From: Trueperaceae bacterium
Lineage (GTDB): Bacteria > Deinococcota > Deinococci > Deinococcales > Trueperaceae
Assembly: GCA_024636105.1 (NCBI GenBank)
Contig: JAGXHO010000169.1
Location: forward strand, 1 to 13,213
Reading direction: 5' to 3'
Length of the DNA: 13,213 nt
The notes under the pieces are model-generated. The model saw only the letters and a program-made list of their open reading frames with translations. It made no database searches and had not been told where the DNA came from. Below, one piece after another: positions 1 through 6,236 of this stretch (position 1 is the first letter of the stretch; each line of letters starts with the position of its first letter). A program made the translations under genes and the position numbers.

Positions 1-680
1 GGGTGAGCGTCGGACTCGACGGTTCGCTGGACGTGCCGGGTCCCGCGGCCGACGCCCCACCGGCGGTCGCTGCGCGAGCGCCGGACACGGCCGCGTGGCT
101 CGCGGCGGCGCGCGTCGGGCCGGCGCCGCTCGGGCTCGACGCGCTTTCGCTCGCGCTCCAAGAGGACGTCGTGGTGATGACGCGCGAACGTCCGCGCGAC
201 GGCGGCCGCGCCGCCTACCTGAACGTGGTCGCGCCAAGCGGGTGGGACCCCGGCGCGCACGCCGGTTCGTCGTTCGCGCGGCTGCATGCTCCAGTCCCGC
301 GCCGTGCACCGCTCGACGCCGCGGCGGGCGCGCTCGTCGACGCGCTCGTGGCCCGGGGGCCGATCAACCGCTTCGTATGGAGCCTCGCCCCCGACGGCGC
401 GCTGGGGCGCCACCCACGGCGGACGCCGCCGCCGGTGGTGGTGCCGCCCGAGCGCCTCTGGTACCGGGTCGAGCGCCAGACGACGCTGCCCGTGCCGGAG
501 GCCAACGCCTTCGCGTTCCTGATCCGCGTGTTCGCGGCGCCGCTCGCGCAGGTCGTCGCCGACCCGGAGCGGCGCGCGGCGGTCGCGGCGGCGGTGGCGT
601 CGATGGACGCCGAGCTCCTGGCGTACAAGGGGTTGGTCGGGCGGCGCGAGGCGCTCCTCGGATGGCTCAAGGAAGGGTGA
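1..680 (+). CDS. DUF3445 / heme-dependent oxidative N-demethylase-like protein, 5' partial
   Basis: The reading frame is open from the left edge to TGA at 678-680. A GTG at position 3 is possible, but the family is usually about 300 residues and only about 225 are present, so the real start most likely lies upstream. Counting from that GTG, conserved-looking family blocks are QEDVVVM (53-59), PSGWDP (78-83), HAPVP (95-99), NRFVW (122-126) and ERQTTLP (157-163), followed by a hydrophobic strand ending IRVF (184-187). This order matches DUF3445, whose characterised members are heme-containing enzymes that oxidatively remove methyl groups from amines such as dimethylamine. No signal peptide or membrane segment is seen in the visible part. 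The gene stands alone on the plus strand and ends 14 bases inside the convergent LptA-like gene. Family assignment is fairly firm; the substrate is unknown. Confidence 0.78.
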   Translation, partial: VSVGLDGSLDVPGPAADAPPAVAARAPDTAAWLAAARVGPAPLGLDALSLALQEDVVVMTRERPRDGGRAAYLNVVAPSGWDPGAHAGSSFARLHAPVPRRAPLDAAAGALVDALVARGPINRFVWSLAPDGALGRHPRRTPPPVVVPPERLWYRVERQTTLPVPEANAFAFLIRVFAAPLAQVVADPERRAAVAAAVASMDAELLAYKGLVGRREALLGWLKEG

Positions 681-1626
681 GGGGTTCGTCTTCGCCACCG
701 AGCTCGTCGTCGTCCGTGCCCAGGTCCACCTCGAAGGTGGCCGTGACGTTGCCGACCACGACCACGTCGTCGGTCTCGAGGTCGTAGCGCAGCACGTCGC
801 CGCGCACCTCGTCGGACCCGCGGCGGCTGATCGCCGGGCTCCCGGCCAGGAGCGCCACGCCGGCCTCCTCGTCGAGCTCGAGCCGGTCGGCGGTGCTCAC
901 GCGGTCGCCGGACGTGATCGTCACCGCGCCGGTGAGGGTGGCGCGCTCGTCGGACACGTCGAACTCGAGGGCGTCGGCGGTGGCTTCGAGCGCGGGGCCG
1001 TCGCCTTCGGCGCGGCGCGTCAGCGCGATCGGACCGTCCATGGTGGCGACGTCGGTACCGCGATCGAGGAAGAAGCGCACGCCTTGCACGGTGGTGCGCC
1101 CCTGCAGCAGCTCGACGGGGCGCCCCCCCTCGGGGTCGACGGACTCGAGGCAGCCGGGTCGATCGAAGGTGGCGATGCCGCCGAGGAGCTCGACGGTCTC
1201 GTCGTCGCCGGCCGAGGGCGCGCCGTCGCCCGCCGGGGGTGGCCCGTCCGGCGAGTCCGCCGCGTCCGCGGCCTCGCTGGGCGCGGCGTCGTCGCTCGGC
1301 GTGGCGTTCGGGTCGTCCTCGGCCGCTGCTCGAGGCACCCGGACGATCGCCAGCTGGCTGGTGAGCTCGGTGGCGTCGAAGCGCGTCAGGACGTACCCGG
1401 GCACCGGTCCGAAGAACAGGTTGGTGAGCACGCCCTCCTCGCAGTTGCGGTTGGCGAGCACGGTGCGGGCCCCCTCGGCGCCGGTGGTGCGCTGCTCGAC
1501 CACGATCGTCCGGTCGCCGCGCTCGACGGTCACGGTGGGGAGCCCTTGGGCGAGCGCGAACGCCGCGACGACGGCTGCGAACGCAACGAGCGTCGCGCTC
1601 GGCCGCACCGTGCTCGACGCCCTCAC
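667..1626 (-). CDS. OstA/LptA-like exported protein (second LptA-like gene of operon)
   Basis: This 319-residue protein probably acts in the periplasm as part of a lipid or LPS-type transport bridge. The chosen start is GTG at 1626, preceded by GAGGA 9 bases upstream; it lies 5 bases after the stop of the upstream LptA-like gene. Residues 1-27 form a signal peptide ending ALAQ. Residues 101-143 are an Ala/Asp/Pro/Ser-rich acidic linker. The part after residue 143 shows repeated short beta strands typical of the OstA fold, for example 'LEATADALEFDVSDERATLT' (212-231), then 'STADRLELDEEAGVALLAGSP' as strand pairs, and 'VRGDVLRYDLE'. Two cysteines (62 and 159) flank the linker and could form a disulfide. 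The tail is acidic. The frame stays open far upstream of 1626, but that extension is arginine-rich shadow of the preceding gene. The family call rests on strand pattern and operon context, so the cargo is not known. Confidence 0.72.
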   Translation of the reverse strand: MRASSTVRPSATLVAFAAVVAAFALAQGLPTVTVERGDRTIVVEQRTTGAEGARTVLANRNCEEGVLTNLFFGPVPGYVLTRFDATELTSQLAIVRVPRAAAEDDPNATPSDDAAPSEAADAADSPDGPPPAGDGAPSAGDDETVELLGGIATFDRPGCLESVDPEGGRPVELLQGRTTVQGVRFFLDRGTDVATMDGPIALTRRAEGDGPALEATADALEFDVSDERATLTGAVTITSGDRVSTADRLELDEEAGVALLAGSPAISRRGSDEVRGDVLRYDLETDDVVVVGNVTATFEVDLGTDDDELGGEDEPLTLP

Positions 1627-1631
1627 CCGAG

Positions 1632-2594
1632 TCAGTCCTCGCCGACCTCGCGGGCCAGCCGGAACTGGTCGGCGGTGAAGGGGGTCGGGAGCGAGGCGTC
1701 CATCGCCTCGACGAAGCGGAAGCGCACGTCCTGCCGCACCCGCGCGGTCTCGAGGCGCACGCCGGCGGCCGAGTCCACCGCGACGGCGGGGTTCCCGAGC
1801 ACCTCGGCGACCTCCTGCTCGTCGTCGTAGAACACCTCGTCGCCCGTGGAGCGCACGTCCCCATCGACGACCTCGACCGAGCCGGCCGCGTACAGCGCGG
1901 CCAGGTCGGTGAGCACGCGGATCTCGTCGGCGACGATCCGGAGCAGGCCGCCGTCCTCGGCGGTGCGGGTGACCTCGGGGCGCTCGGTCCCCGACAGCAC
2001 GCCCAGCCCGGCGGTCTCCTCGTACTCGAGCCGCTCGGCGAACGCGGACTGGTCGCCGTTGAGCAGCACCACGTCGCCCTCGCTGACGCTGGTGTCGGTG
2101 TCGACGTCGAAGGTGACGCTCAGCGCGGTGATGAGGACCTCGCGCTCGCCCTCCGACGCCGGCGCGACCCGCACTTGGGCGTCCCCCTCGAGCACGCCCA
2201 GGCCGGTCGCCTCCGAGTAGCGCAGCGATGCGCCCGTGGCGGTCAGCCGGCCGCGGGTGACGACCACGCCGCCGTCGAAGGTCGCGTCGCGGAGCCCTTG
2301 CGACTGGCCGATCAGGGCTCCTTCGGGCGCCCGCAGCTCCGCCCGCGGTCCGCGGATGGTGAGCGTCGAGACCGTCGCCACGACGCCGTCGGGTTCGGGG
2401 TGCTCGTAGACGATCGGGCCGAACCGTAGGTTGCCCGACTGGGTGCCGCCGGACGAGTCGATCGTGATCAGGCGGCGCTCGGGGGCGTCCGTCGGCGCGT
2501 CCCCCTGGGCGAGCGCCCCGGCGAGGACGAGCGCGACGAGGAGCGCGGCGGTGAGCGACCTGGAAGAGCGGGCGAGTGGGCGAGGGCGGGGCAC
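1632..2594 (-). CDS. OstA/LptA-like exported protein (first LptA-like gene of operon)
   Basis: A 320-residue exported protein. The start is GTG at 2594, with a strong GGAGG five bases upstream and a 24-base gap from the LptC-like gene. Residues 1-30 are a signal peptide (Arg-rich start, hydrophobic core, ALAQ end). The mature part is a series of beta-strand repeats of OstA/LptA type: 'VSTLTIRGPRAELRAPEGAL', 'GRLTATGASLRYSEATGLGVLEGDAQV', 'FAERLEYEETAGLGVLSGTERPEV' and 'RSTGDEVFYDDEQEVAEVLGNPAV'. Each has the 'A..L.Y.......L.G......' pattern that builds the beta-jellyroll bridging inner and outer membranes. It is longer than E. coli LptA (about 185 residues) and may carry two such units. It sits between the LptC-like gene and a second LptA-like gene and is presumably translated with them. 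The cargo cannot be read from the sequence. Confidence 0.75.
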   Translation of the reverse strand: MPRPRPLARSSRSLTAALLVALVLAGALAQGDAPTDAPERRLITIDSSGGTQSGNLRFGPIVYEHPEPDGVVATVSTLTIRGPRAELRAPEGALIGQSQGLRDATFDGGVVVTRGRLTATGASLRYSEATGLGVLEGDAQVRVAPASEGEREVLITALSVTFDVDTDTSVSEGDVVLLNGDQSAFAERLEYEETAGLGVLSGTERPEVTRTAEDGGLLRIVADEIRVLTDLAALYAAGSVEVVDGDVRSTGDEVFYDDEQEVAEVLGNPAVAVDSAAGVRLETARVRQDVRFRFVEAMDASLPTPFTADQFRLAREVGED

Positions 2595-2618
2595 GGGAAC
2601 CTCCGGGGGGGCCGCGGC

Positions 2619-3179
2619 CTACCGGGGGGCCACGTCGGTGACGAACGCCGACGTGCCCACGGTGCCGGGGCCGCCGGCGCTGAAGTCGGTGAAGTCGAAG
2701 CTGATGCGCATGTCCTGGTAGACGCTGTCGCCGATGCCATCGCCGGAGATCTCGACGTGCGGCACCTCGAAGCGCCCCTGGTCTTGGCGCACGAGCACGT
2801 TGCGGCCGGTGCGGCCCTCCATCAGCACGTCCCAACCGTCGGCCACCAGGTGCGCCTCGAGGCGTTCGGTGACCAGGTCGTCGCGGCGGTCGATGACCAG
2901 CCGCTCGGCGCGGAGCGTGAAGTCCACGACCCCGTTGACCGTACGGGCGCCGTCCTCGACGCCCAACAGCTCGGTGCTCTCGGCGTCCGGGTCGAAGCGC
3001 GCCTCGGGCGCGGCGAACGTCCACACCGCGTCGGGATCGGCCGTGGGCAGCAGCAGCACCCGCGCGTCGCCCAACACGATGGTCGCGTCGGGAAGGCCGG
3101 GGCGTCGGTCGGGCACCAGGGTGAGCGCCACCAAGCCGACCACCACGACGGCAAGGGCGATGAGGGCCGCTCGGGTCAC
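2619..3179 (-). CDS. LptC-like membrane-anchored periplasmic protein
   Basis: A 186-residue protein with one N-terminal membrane anchor (about residues 4-22, hydrophobic Ala/Val/Leu) and no cleavage site. A periplasmic beta-rich domain follows, with LptC-like stretches 'LLGVEDGARTVNGVVDFTLRAERLVIDRRDDLVTERLEAHLVADGWDV' (two adjoining runs about residues 71-116) and 'VLVRQDQGRFEVPHVEISGDG'. LptC passes lipid from the LptBFG extractor to LptA; being directly upstream of two LptA-like genes supports this. Size (186 versus about 190) fits. The start is GTG at 3179; instead of a Shine-Dalgarno site there is TAGGCT six bases before it, suggesting leaderless transcription that begins at the start codon and drives all three genes. 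greA lies 130 bases upstream on the same strand. No lptB, lptD, lptF or lptG is in view. Confidence 0.72.
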   Translation of the reverse strand: MTRAALIALAVVVVGLVALTLVPDRRPGLPDATIVLGDARVLLLPTADPDAVWTFAAPEARFDPDAESTELLGVEDGARTVNGVVDFTLRAERLVIDRRDDLVTERLEAHLVADGWDVLMEGRTGRNVLVRQDQGRFEVPHVEISGDGIGDSVYQDMRISFDFTDFSAGGPGTVGTSAFVTDVAPR

Positions 3180-3185
3180 GGGGTC

Positions 3186-3191
3186 AGCCTA
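3186..3191 (-). promoter_or_regulatory. -10 element TAGGCT of the lptC-lptA-lptA-like operon
   Basis: TAGGCT on the minus strand ends six bases before the GTG at 3179. This puts the expected transcription start at or beside the start codon, so the mRNA would be leaderless. No clear -35 hexamer is visible. It matches the same arrangement at several other genes in this window. Confidence 0.5.
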
Positions 3192-3251
3192 CCGCGCGCG
3201 CCGTGAGCGCCCGATGACGGTTGGGCCGGGGCCGGCTTCATGCAGGCAACG

Positions 3252-3279
3252 GCCGGGACGACCTTCTGGGCGTCCCGGC
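3252..3279 (-). terminator. Hairpin downstream of greA, possible terminator
   Basis: A perfect 9-base inverted repeat (GCCGGGACG at 3252-3260 and CGTCCCGGC at 3271-3279) with a 10-base loop lies 31-58 bases after the greA stop and before the promoter of the LptC-like gene. It could end greA transcription. There is no T-run on the minus-strand side after it, so it is not a classical intrinsic terminator. Confidence 0.4.
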
Positions 3280-3309
3280 TGGACCGGCATGCTCGAAGCG
3301 TGGATCGGA

Positions 3310-3774
3310 TCAGTCGAACAAGACCGACAACACCGTGTAGCGCATCTTGCCGAGCGCCACCTCGTCGCCCGCGCGACGCCCCATCAGCTGCTGCCCCAGC
3401 GGCGACTCGTCCGAGATGCGGTTCTCGAACACGTCCGCTTCGAGCGAGCCCACCAGGTGGAAGGTCTGGGTCGATCCCTGGTCGTCCTTCAGTTCCAAGC
3501 TCGCACCCAGGCGGGCGATCAACTCGTCGCTCGACCCCTGCTCGACCACCACCGCGCGGGTGACCACCTCCTCGAGGTCGGCGATGCGCGCCTCGTTGGC
3601 GCTTTGAAGCAAGCGGGCCTCGTCGTACGCCGCGTTCTCGCGGAGGTCGCCGTCGGCGAGGGCGACGCCCATGTAGTCGGCGAGCTCTTGGCGCTTCTCG
3701 TCCTTGAGGTAGCGCAGCTCTTCTTTGATCTTCTCCAGGCCCTTGGGGGTCAGCTGGATCACTTTGTTCGCCAT
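3310..3774 (-). CDS. greA: Transcription elongation factor GreA
   Basis: GreA enters the RNA polymerase secondary channel and triggers cleavage of backtracked RNA. The protein has 154 residues, the normal GreA length. Residues 1 to about 76 form the antiparallel coiled coil; its tip carries GDLREN at 42-47, where Asp43 and Glu46 correspond to the catalytic acidic pair D41/E44 of E. coli GreA. This argues against a Gfh1-type inhibitor paralogue, where the tip differs. Residues from about 80 on form the FKBP-like globular domain, with the typical end block 'ISDESPLGQQLMGRRAGDEV'. The start ATG at 3774 has AGAGGTG a few bases upstream. The frame remains open far upstream, but that part is not greA. 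It is probably monocistronic: a hairpin follows it, and a divergent hydrolase gene precedes it. Confidence 0.96.
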   Translation of the reverse strand: MANKVIQLTPKGLEKIKEELRYLKDEKRQELADYMGVALADGDLRENAAYDEARLLQSANEARIADLEEVVTRAVVVEQGSSDELIARLGASLELKDDQGSTQTFHLVGSLEADVFENRISDESPLGQQLMGRRAGDEVALGKMRYTVLSVLFD

Positions 3775-3827
3775 GATCACCTCTGACGGCGGCGCCCTCG
3801 CGATGGCGGCGTCCGCCGTGCTTCCGG

Positions 3828-3833
3828 AGCATA
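3828..3833 (-). promoter_or_regulatory. Extended -10 promoter element of greA
   Basis: On the minus strand, TGCTATGCT contains an extended -10 (TG, one base, TATGCT). Transcription would start near 3821 and give a leader of roughly 46 bases with the AGAGGTG ribosome site before the ATG at 3774. No clear -35 is needed with an extended -10, and none is seen. Confidence 0.45.
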
Positions 3834-3883
3834 GCAGCGGTGGCGGCGGGGTCCGGGCGTCCAGGGGCGCGGGTGCGACCGGG

Positions 3884-3889
3884 TAGCAT
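3884..3889 (+). promoter_or_regulatory. -10 element TAGCAT, leaderless start of alpha/beta hydrolase
   Basis: TAGCAT ends five bases before the ATG at 3895, with no Shine-Dalgarno site in between. Transcription is predicted to begin at the start codon. No -35 consensus is obvious. Confidence 0.5.
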
Positions 3890-3894
3890 CCCGC

Positions 3895-4827
3895 ATGCCC
3901 CGTTCGCCCCTTCGCCGCCGCCTTCCCGCCATCCTGGCGACCGTCGCCGCGCTCGCCTTCGCCGGTTGGTTCGGCGTCGGCTGGATCGCCGCCGACCGCC
4001 TCACGATCCCCGAGCGCCACCTCGACCCGTCGATCACGCCGGCCGCGTTCGGCGCTGCGTTCCAGGACGCCACCTTCGCCGCAGCCGACGGGGTGGAGCT
4101 CGCGGGCTGGTTCCTCCCCGTGGACGGCTCGGATGCCGCCGTCGTGCTCGTGCACGGCCGCAACTCCAGCCGCACCCGCGAGTTCGGCGGCCGCTTCCCC
4201 GAGCTCGCCGCCACCCTGCAGGCCAACGGGTACCAGGTCGTGATGCTCGACTTGCGCGGCCACGGCGCTTCCGGCGACGCGCGCTTCACCTTCGGCCGGA
4301 ACGAGCGGCTCGACGTGGGGGCGGCGATCACGTACCTGGTCGCTCACGGGGTGCCCGCCGGGCAGGTGGGCGTGCTCGGCGTGTCGATGGGGGCAGCGAG
4401 CGCCGTCGGGGCGGCGGCGGTCGACCCGCGCGTGGGCGCGCTGTGGACCGACGCCGGCTACGCCGAGATCGCGTCGATCATCGAGGCCGAGTGGCCGTCG
4501 GCCAGCGGACTGCCGGCCCTGTTCTGGCACGCCGCGCGGCTGGCGCACCGGGTGCGCTTCGGGTTCGACCTCGCCGGATCGCGGCCTGCCGACGAGCTGC
4601 CGCTCGTGGCGCCGCGCCCGATCCAACTGGTGCACGGCACCGGCGACGGGTTGGTCCCGTACGACCACGCGCTGCAGCTGCGGGCCGCCGAGCCGAGTGC
4701 CGCGCTGTGGACGCTCGAAGGCGTGGGCCACGCCGATGCGTACGAGGCCCAGCCGGACGAGTACGCGCGGCGGGTGGTCGAGTTCTTCGACGCGGTACTG
4801 CGGGTTCGGACCGCTTCGGCGCGCTGA
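3895..4827 (+). CDS. Membrane-anchored alpha/beta hydrolase (serine hydrolase)
   Basis: A 310-residue hydrolase of the alpha/beta fold; the exact ester, amide or peptide substrate is unknown. Residues 10-34 form an N-terminal hydrophobic segment after several arginines, so the enzyme is probably anchored with its domain outside the cytoplasm. The catalytic set is visible: nucleophile Ser164 in GVSMG (162-166), Asp251 in HGTGDG, and His279 in GVGHAD. The oxyanion-hole region is VHGRNSS (86-92), and DLRGHGASG (119-127) is the usual strand-turn motif. It resembles bacterial serine aminopeptidase/acyl-hydrolase (S33-like) membrane-associated hydrolases. The ATG at 3895 follows a -10-like TAGCAT by five bases, which fixes the start as leaderless. 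The gene diverges from greA and ends eight bases from the convergent PII-like gene, with no terminator seen. Confidence 0.88.
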   Translation: MPRSPLRRRLPAILATVAALAFAGWFGVGWIAADRLTIPERHLDPSITPAAFGAAFQDATFAAADGVELAGWFLPVDGSDAAVVLVHGRNSSRTREFGGRFPELAATLQANGYQVVMLDLRGHGASGDARFTFGRNERLDVGAAITYLVAHGVPAGQVGVLGVSMGAASAVGAAAVDPRVGALWTDAGYAEIASIIEAEWPSASGLPALFWHAARLAHRVRFGFDLAGSRPADELPLVAPRPIQLVHGTGDGLVPYDHALQLRAAEPSAALWTLEGVGHADAYEAQPDEYARRVVEFFDAVLRVRTASAR

Positions 4828-4835
4828 CTCGTCGC

Positions 4836-5153
4836 TCAGGGGTACTTCGCCCCGCGCACCACGCGCACCGGATGGTCGTACGCCACCACTTTGAAACGCT
4901 CCAAGTAGCTCGCCGCGAGGCCGTTCAGCACGCGCTCGGCGGTGGCCTCGCCGACCACGCATTCGAGGCGCAGGAACGCGCCCTCGATGTCGCCGACGCG
5001 CGAGCCGAAGGGGTCGCCCTCGGCGCGCACGACCGTAAGGCCGCCCACGCCCCAGCGGCGCAGGTCGGCGAGCAGCCGGTCCTCGAGCACCGCCTCGGCG
5101 ATGACGGTCACCAAGCGACGTTCGGACCAGGCGGGCTTCTCGGGCGGGTTCAT
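4836..5153 (-). CDS. PII-like (SbtB-type) regulator of bicarbonate transporter
   Basis: A 105-residue PII-superfamily protein. The ferredoxin-like pattern is visible: strand RLVTVIAEAV (13-22), helix LEDRLLADLRRWG, strand GGLTVVRAEG (37-46), a short T-loop-like segment with GDPFGSRVGDIEG (46-58), strand AFLRLECVV (59-67), helix TAERVLNGLAASYL, and last strand VVAYDHPVRVVRG. SbtB proteins bind adenine nucleotides (cAMP, AMP, ADP, ATP) and control the transporter SbtA. The ATG overlaps the sbtA stop (ATGA at 5153-5150), so the two are translationally coupled, which strongly supports the pairing. Unlike many cyanobacterial SbtB proteins it ends at GAKYP and lacks the C-terminal Cys-Gly-Pro...Cys redox loop; its single cysteine is in a core strand. 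Confidence 0.82.
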   Translation of the reverse strand: MNPPEKPAWSERRLVTVIAEAVLEDRLLADLRRWGVGGLTVVRAEGDPFGSRVGDIEGAFLRLECVVGEATAERVLNGLAASYLERFKVVAYDHPVRVVRGAKYP

Positions 5154-6130
5154 GCGCCTCCTCCGGCGAGCGCGTGCGCGATGCGGGCGTAGAGCGGGAT
5201 GCCGACCACCAGGTTGAAGGGGAAGGTCACCGCGAGCGACGCGGTGAGGTAGCGGCCCGGGTTCGCTTCTGGGAGCGCGAGGCGCACGGCAGCGGTGGCG
5301 GCGATGTACGAAGCGCTCGCGAGCATGGTCGCGAAGATCGTGGCGCCGCCTTCCGAGAGCCCTACCGCGGACCCCAGCACGACGCCGAGGAGGCCGTGCA
5401 CCACAGGCGCGCCGATGCCGAACGCGATCAGGAACGCGCCCCCCTTGCGCAGCTCTCCGAGGCGCCGGGCGGTCACGAGCCCCATCTCGAGCAGGAACAG
5501 CGTCAGCGCCCCTTCGAACGGGGCCACGAAGAAGGGCGCGACGCGATCGGCGCCCTCGACCCCGGTGGCCAGGCCGATCGCCAGGCCGCCCACCAACAGG
5601 ACGATGCTGCGCCCGGTCAGCACCTCGCGCACGGTCTCGCCGAAGCCGCCACCGCCGGCCGTCGCTCGCGCGCGCTGCGCGAGCACGAGCGCGACCAGGA
5701 TCGCCGGCACCTCCAGGAGCGCGACCAGCGCGGGCATGAAGCCCTCGTACGGCACCGCCGCGCGGTCGAGGAACGCTTGCGCCGCCACGAACGTGACGAC
5801 CGAGACCGAGCCGTAGTGGGCGGCCAGGGCCGCTGCGTCGGCGACGCCCCAGCGGCCGATCGCTCGCGCGATCGCGTAGCTCGTCAGCGCGGTCGCGCCA
5901 CCGGCGAACAGGGTCGCGAGCGCCGGCAGCCACCCCTCGCCGGGGGGCGTGGTGCTGAGCGCGACCCCTCCCTTGAGGCCGATCGCGAACAGGAGGTAGA
6001 TCGAGAGCCCGGTGTAGAGCGCGTCCGGGACCCTCAGGTCGCTGCGCACGAGGGTGGCCGCGAGCCCGAGCGCGAACGCGAGCACCATGGGCGAGAGCAG
6101 GTTCAGCCGGACGAGTTCGAGGGCGTCCAC
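5150..6130 (-). CDS. sbtA: Sodium-dependent bicarbonate transporter SbtA family
   Basis: A 326-residue inner-membrane protein, about ten transmembrane segments in two inverted halves, of the SbtA family that imports bicarbonate with sodium. Family blocks are seen in both halves: HYGSVSVVTF at 105-114, and ASASYIAATAAVRLALPEAN (281-300) followed by SLAVTFPFN and GIPLY (321-325 region). A non-conserved Ala/Gly-rich loop lies near residues 153-165 between halves. In a non-photosynthetic host such transporters likely supply bicarbonate for carboxylation reactions. The chosen start is GTG at 6130: a -10-like TAAGGT lies seven bases before it, so transcription is probably leaderless. The frame extends to 6310, but the extra 60 residues are charged and unlike the family. 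It is first in a two-gene operon with the PII-like gene, overlapping by four bases. Confidence 0.9.
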   Translation of the reverse strand: MDALELVRLNLLSPMVLAFALGLAATLVRSDLRVPDALYTGLSIYLLFAIGLKGGVALSTTPPGEGWLPALATLFAGGATALTSYAIARAIGRWGVADAAALAAHYGSVSVVTFVAAQAFLDRAAVPYEGFMPALVALLEVPAILVALVLAQRARATAGGGGFGETVREVLTGRSIVLLVGGLAIGLATGVEGADRVAPFFVAPFEGALTLFLLEMGLVTARRLGELRKGGAFLIAFGIGAPVVHGLLGVVLGSAVGLSEGGATIFATMLASASYIAATAAVRLALPEANPGRYLTASLAVTFPFNLVVGIPLYARIAHALAGGGA

Positions 6131-6137
6131 GCGGGAA

Positions 6138-6143
6138 ACCTTA
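6138..6143 (-). promoter_or_regulatory. -10 element TAAGGT of the sbtA operon
   Basis: TAAGGT on the minus strand ends seven bases before the GTG at 6130, predicting a leaderless or almost leaderless mRNA. It faces the divergent promoter of the HEAGH membrane protein across the 106-base gap. Confidence 0.5.
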
Positions 6144-6224
6144 GCGCGTGGCGGACCGCGGTCGGGGCGGTGCCCGCCCGATACCGGGGACCAAAGCCCG
6201 TCGTCGGCGCTGCGGTCGGGCTCG

Positions 6225-6230
6225 TATCGT
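6225..6230 (+). promoter_or_regulatory. -10 element TATCGT of the HEAGH membrane protein gene
   Basis: TATCGT ends six bases before the ATG at 6237 with no ribosome-binding site between, which supports that ATG over the internal one at 6279. Confidence 0.5.
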
Positions 6231-6236
6231 CGCCGC

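Noticed and set aside
1627..3024. Long upstream extension of the second LptA-like frame
   Set aside because: The extension is Arg-rich out-of-frame reading of the LptC- and LptA-like genes; GTG at 1626 with GAGGA and signal peptide is the credible start.
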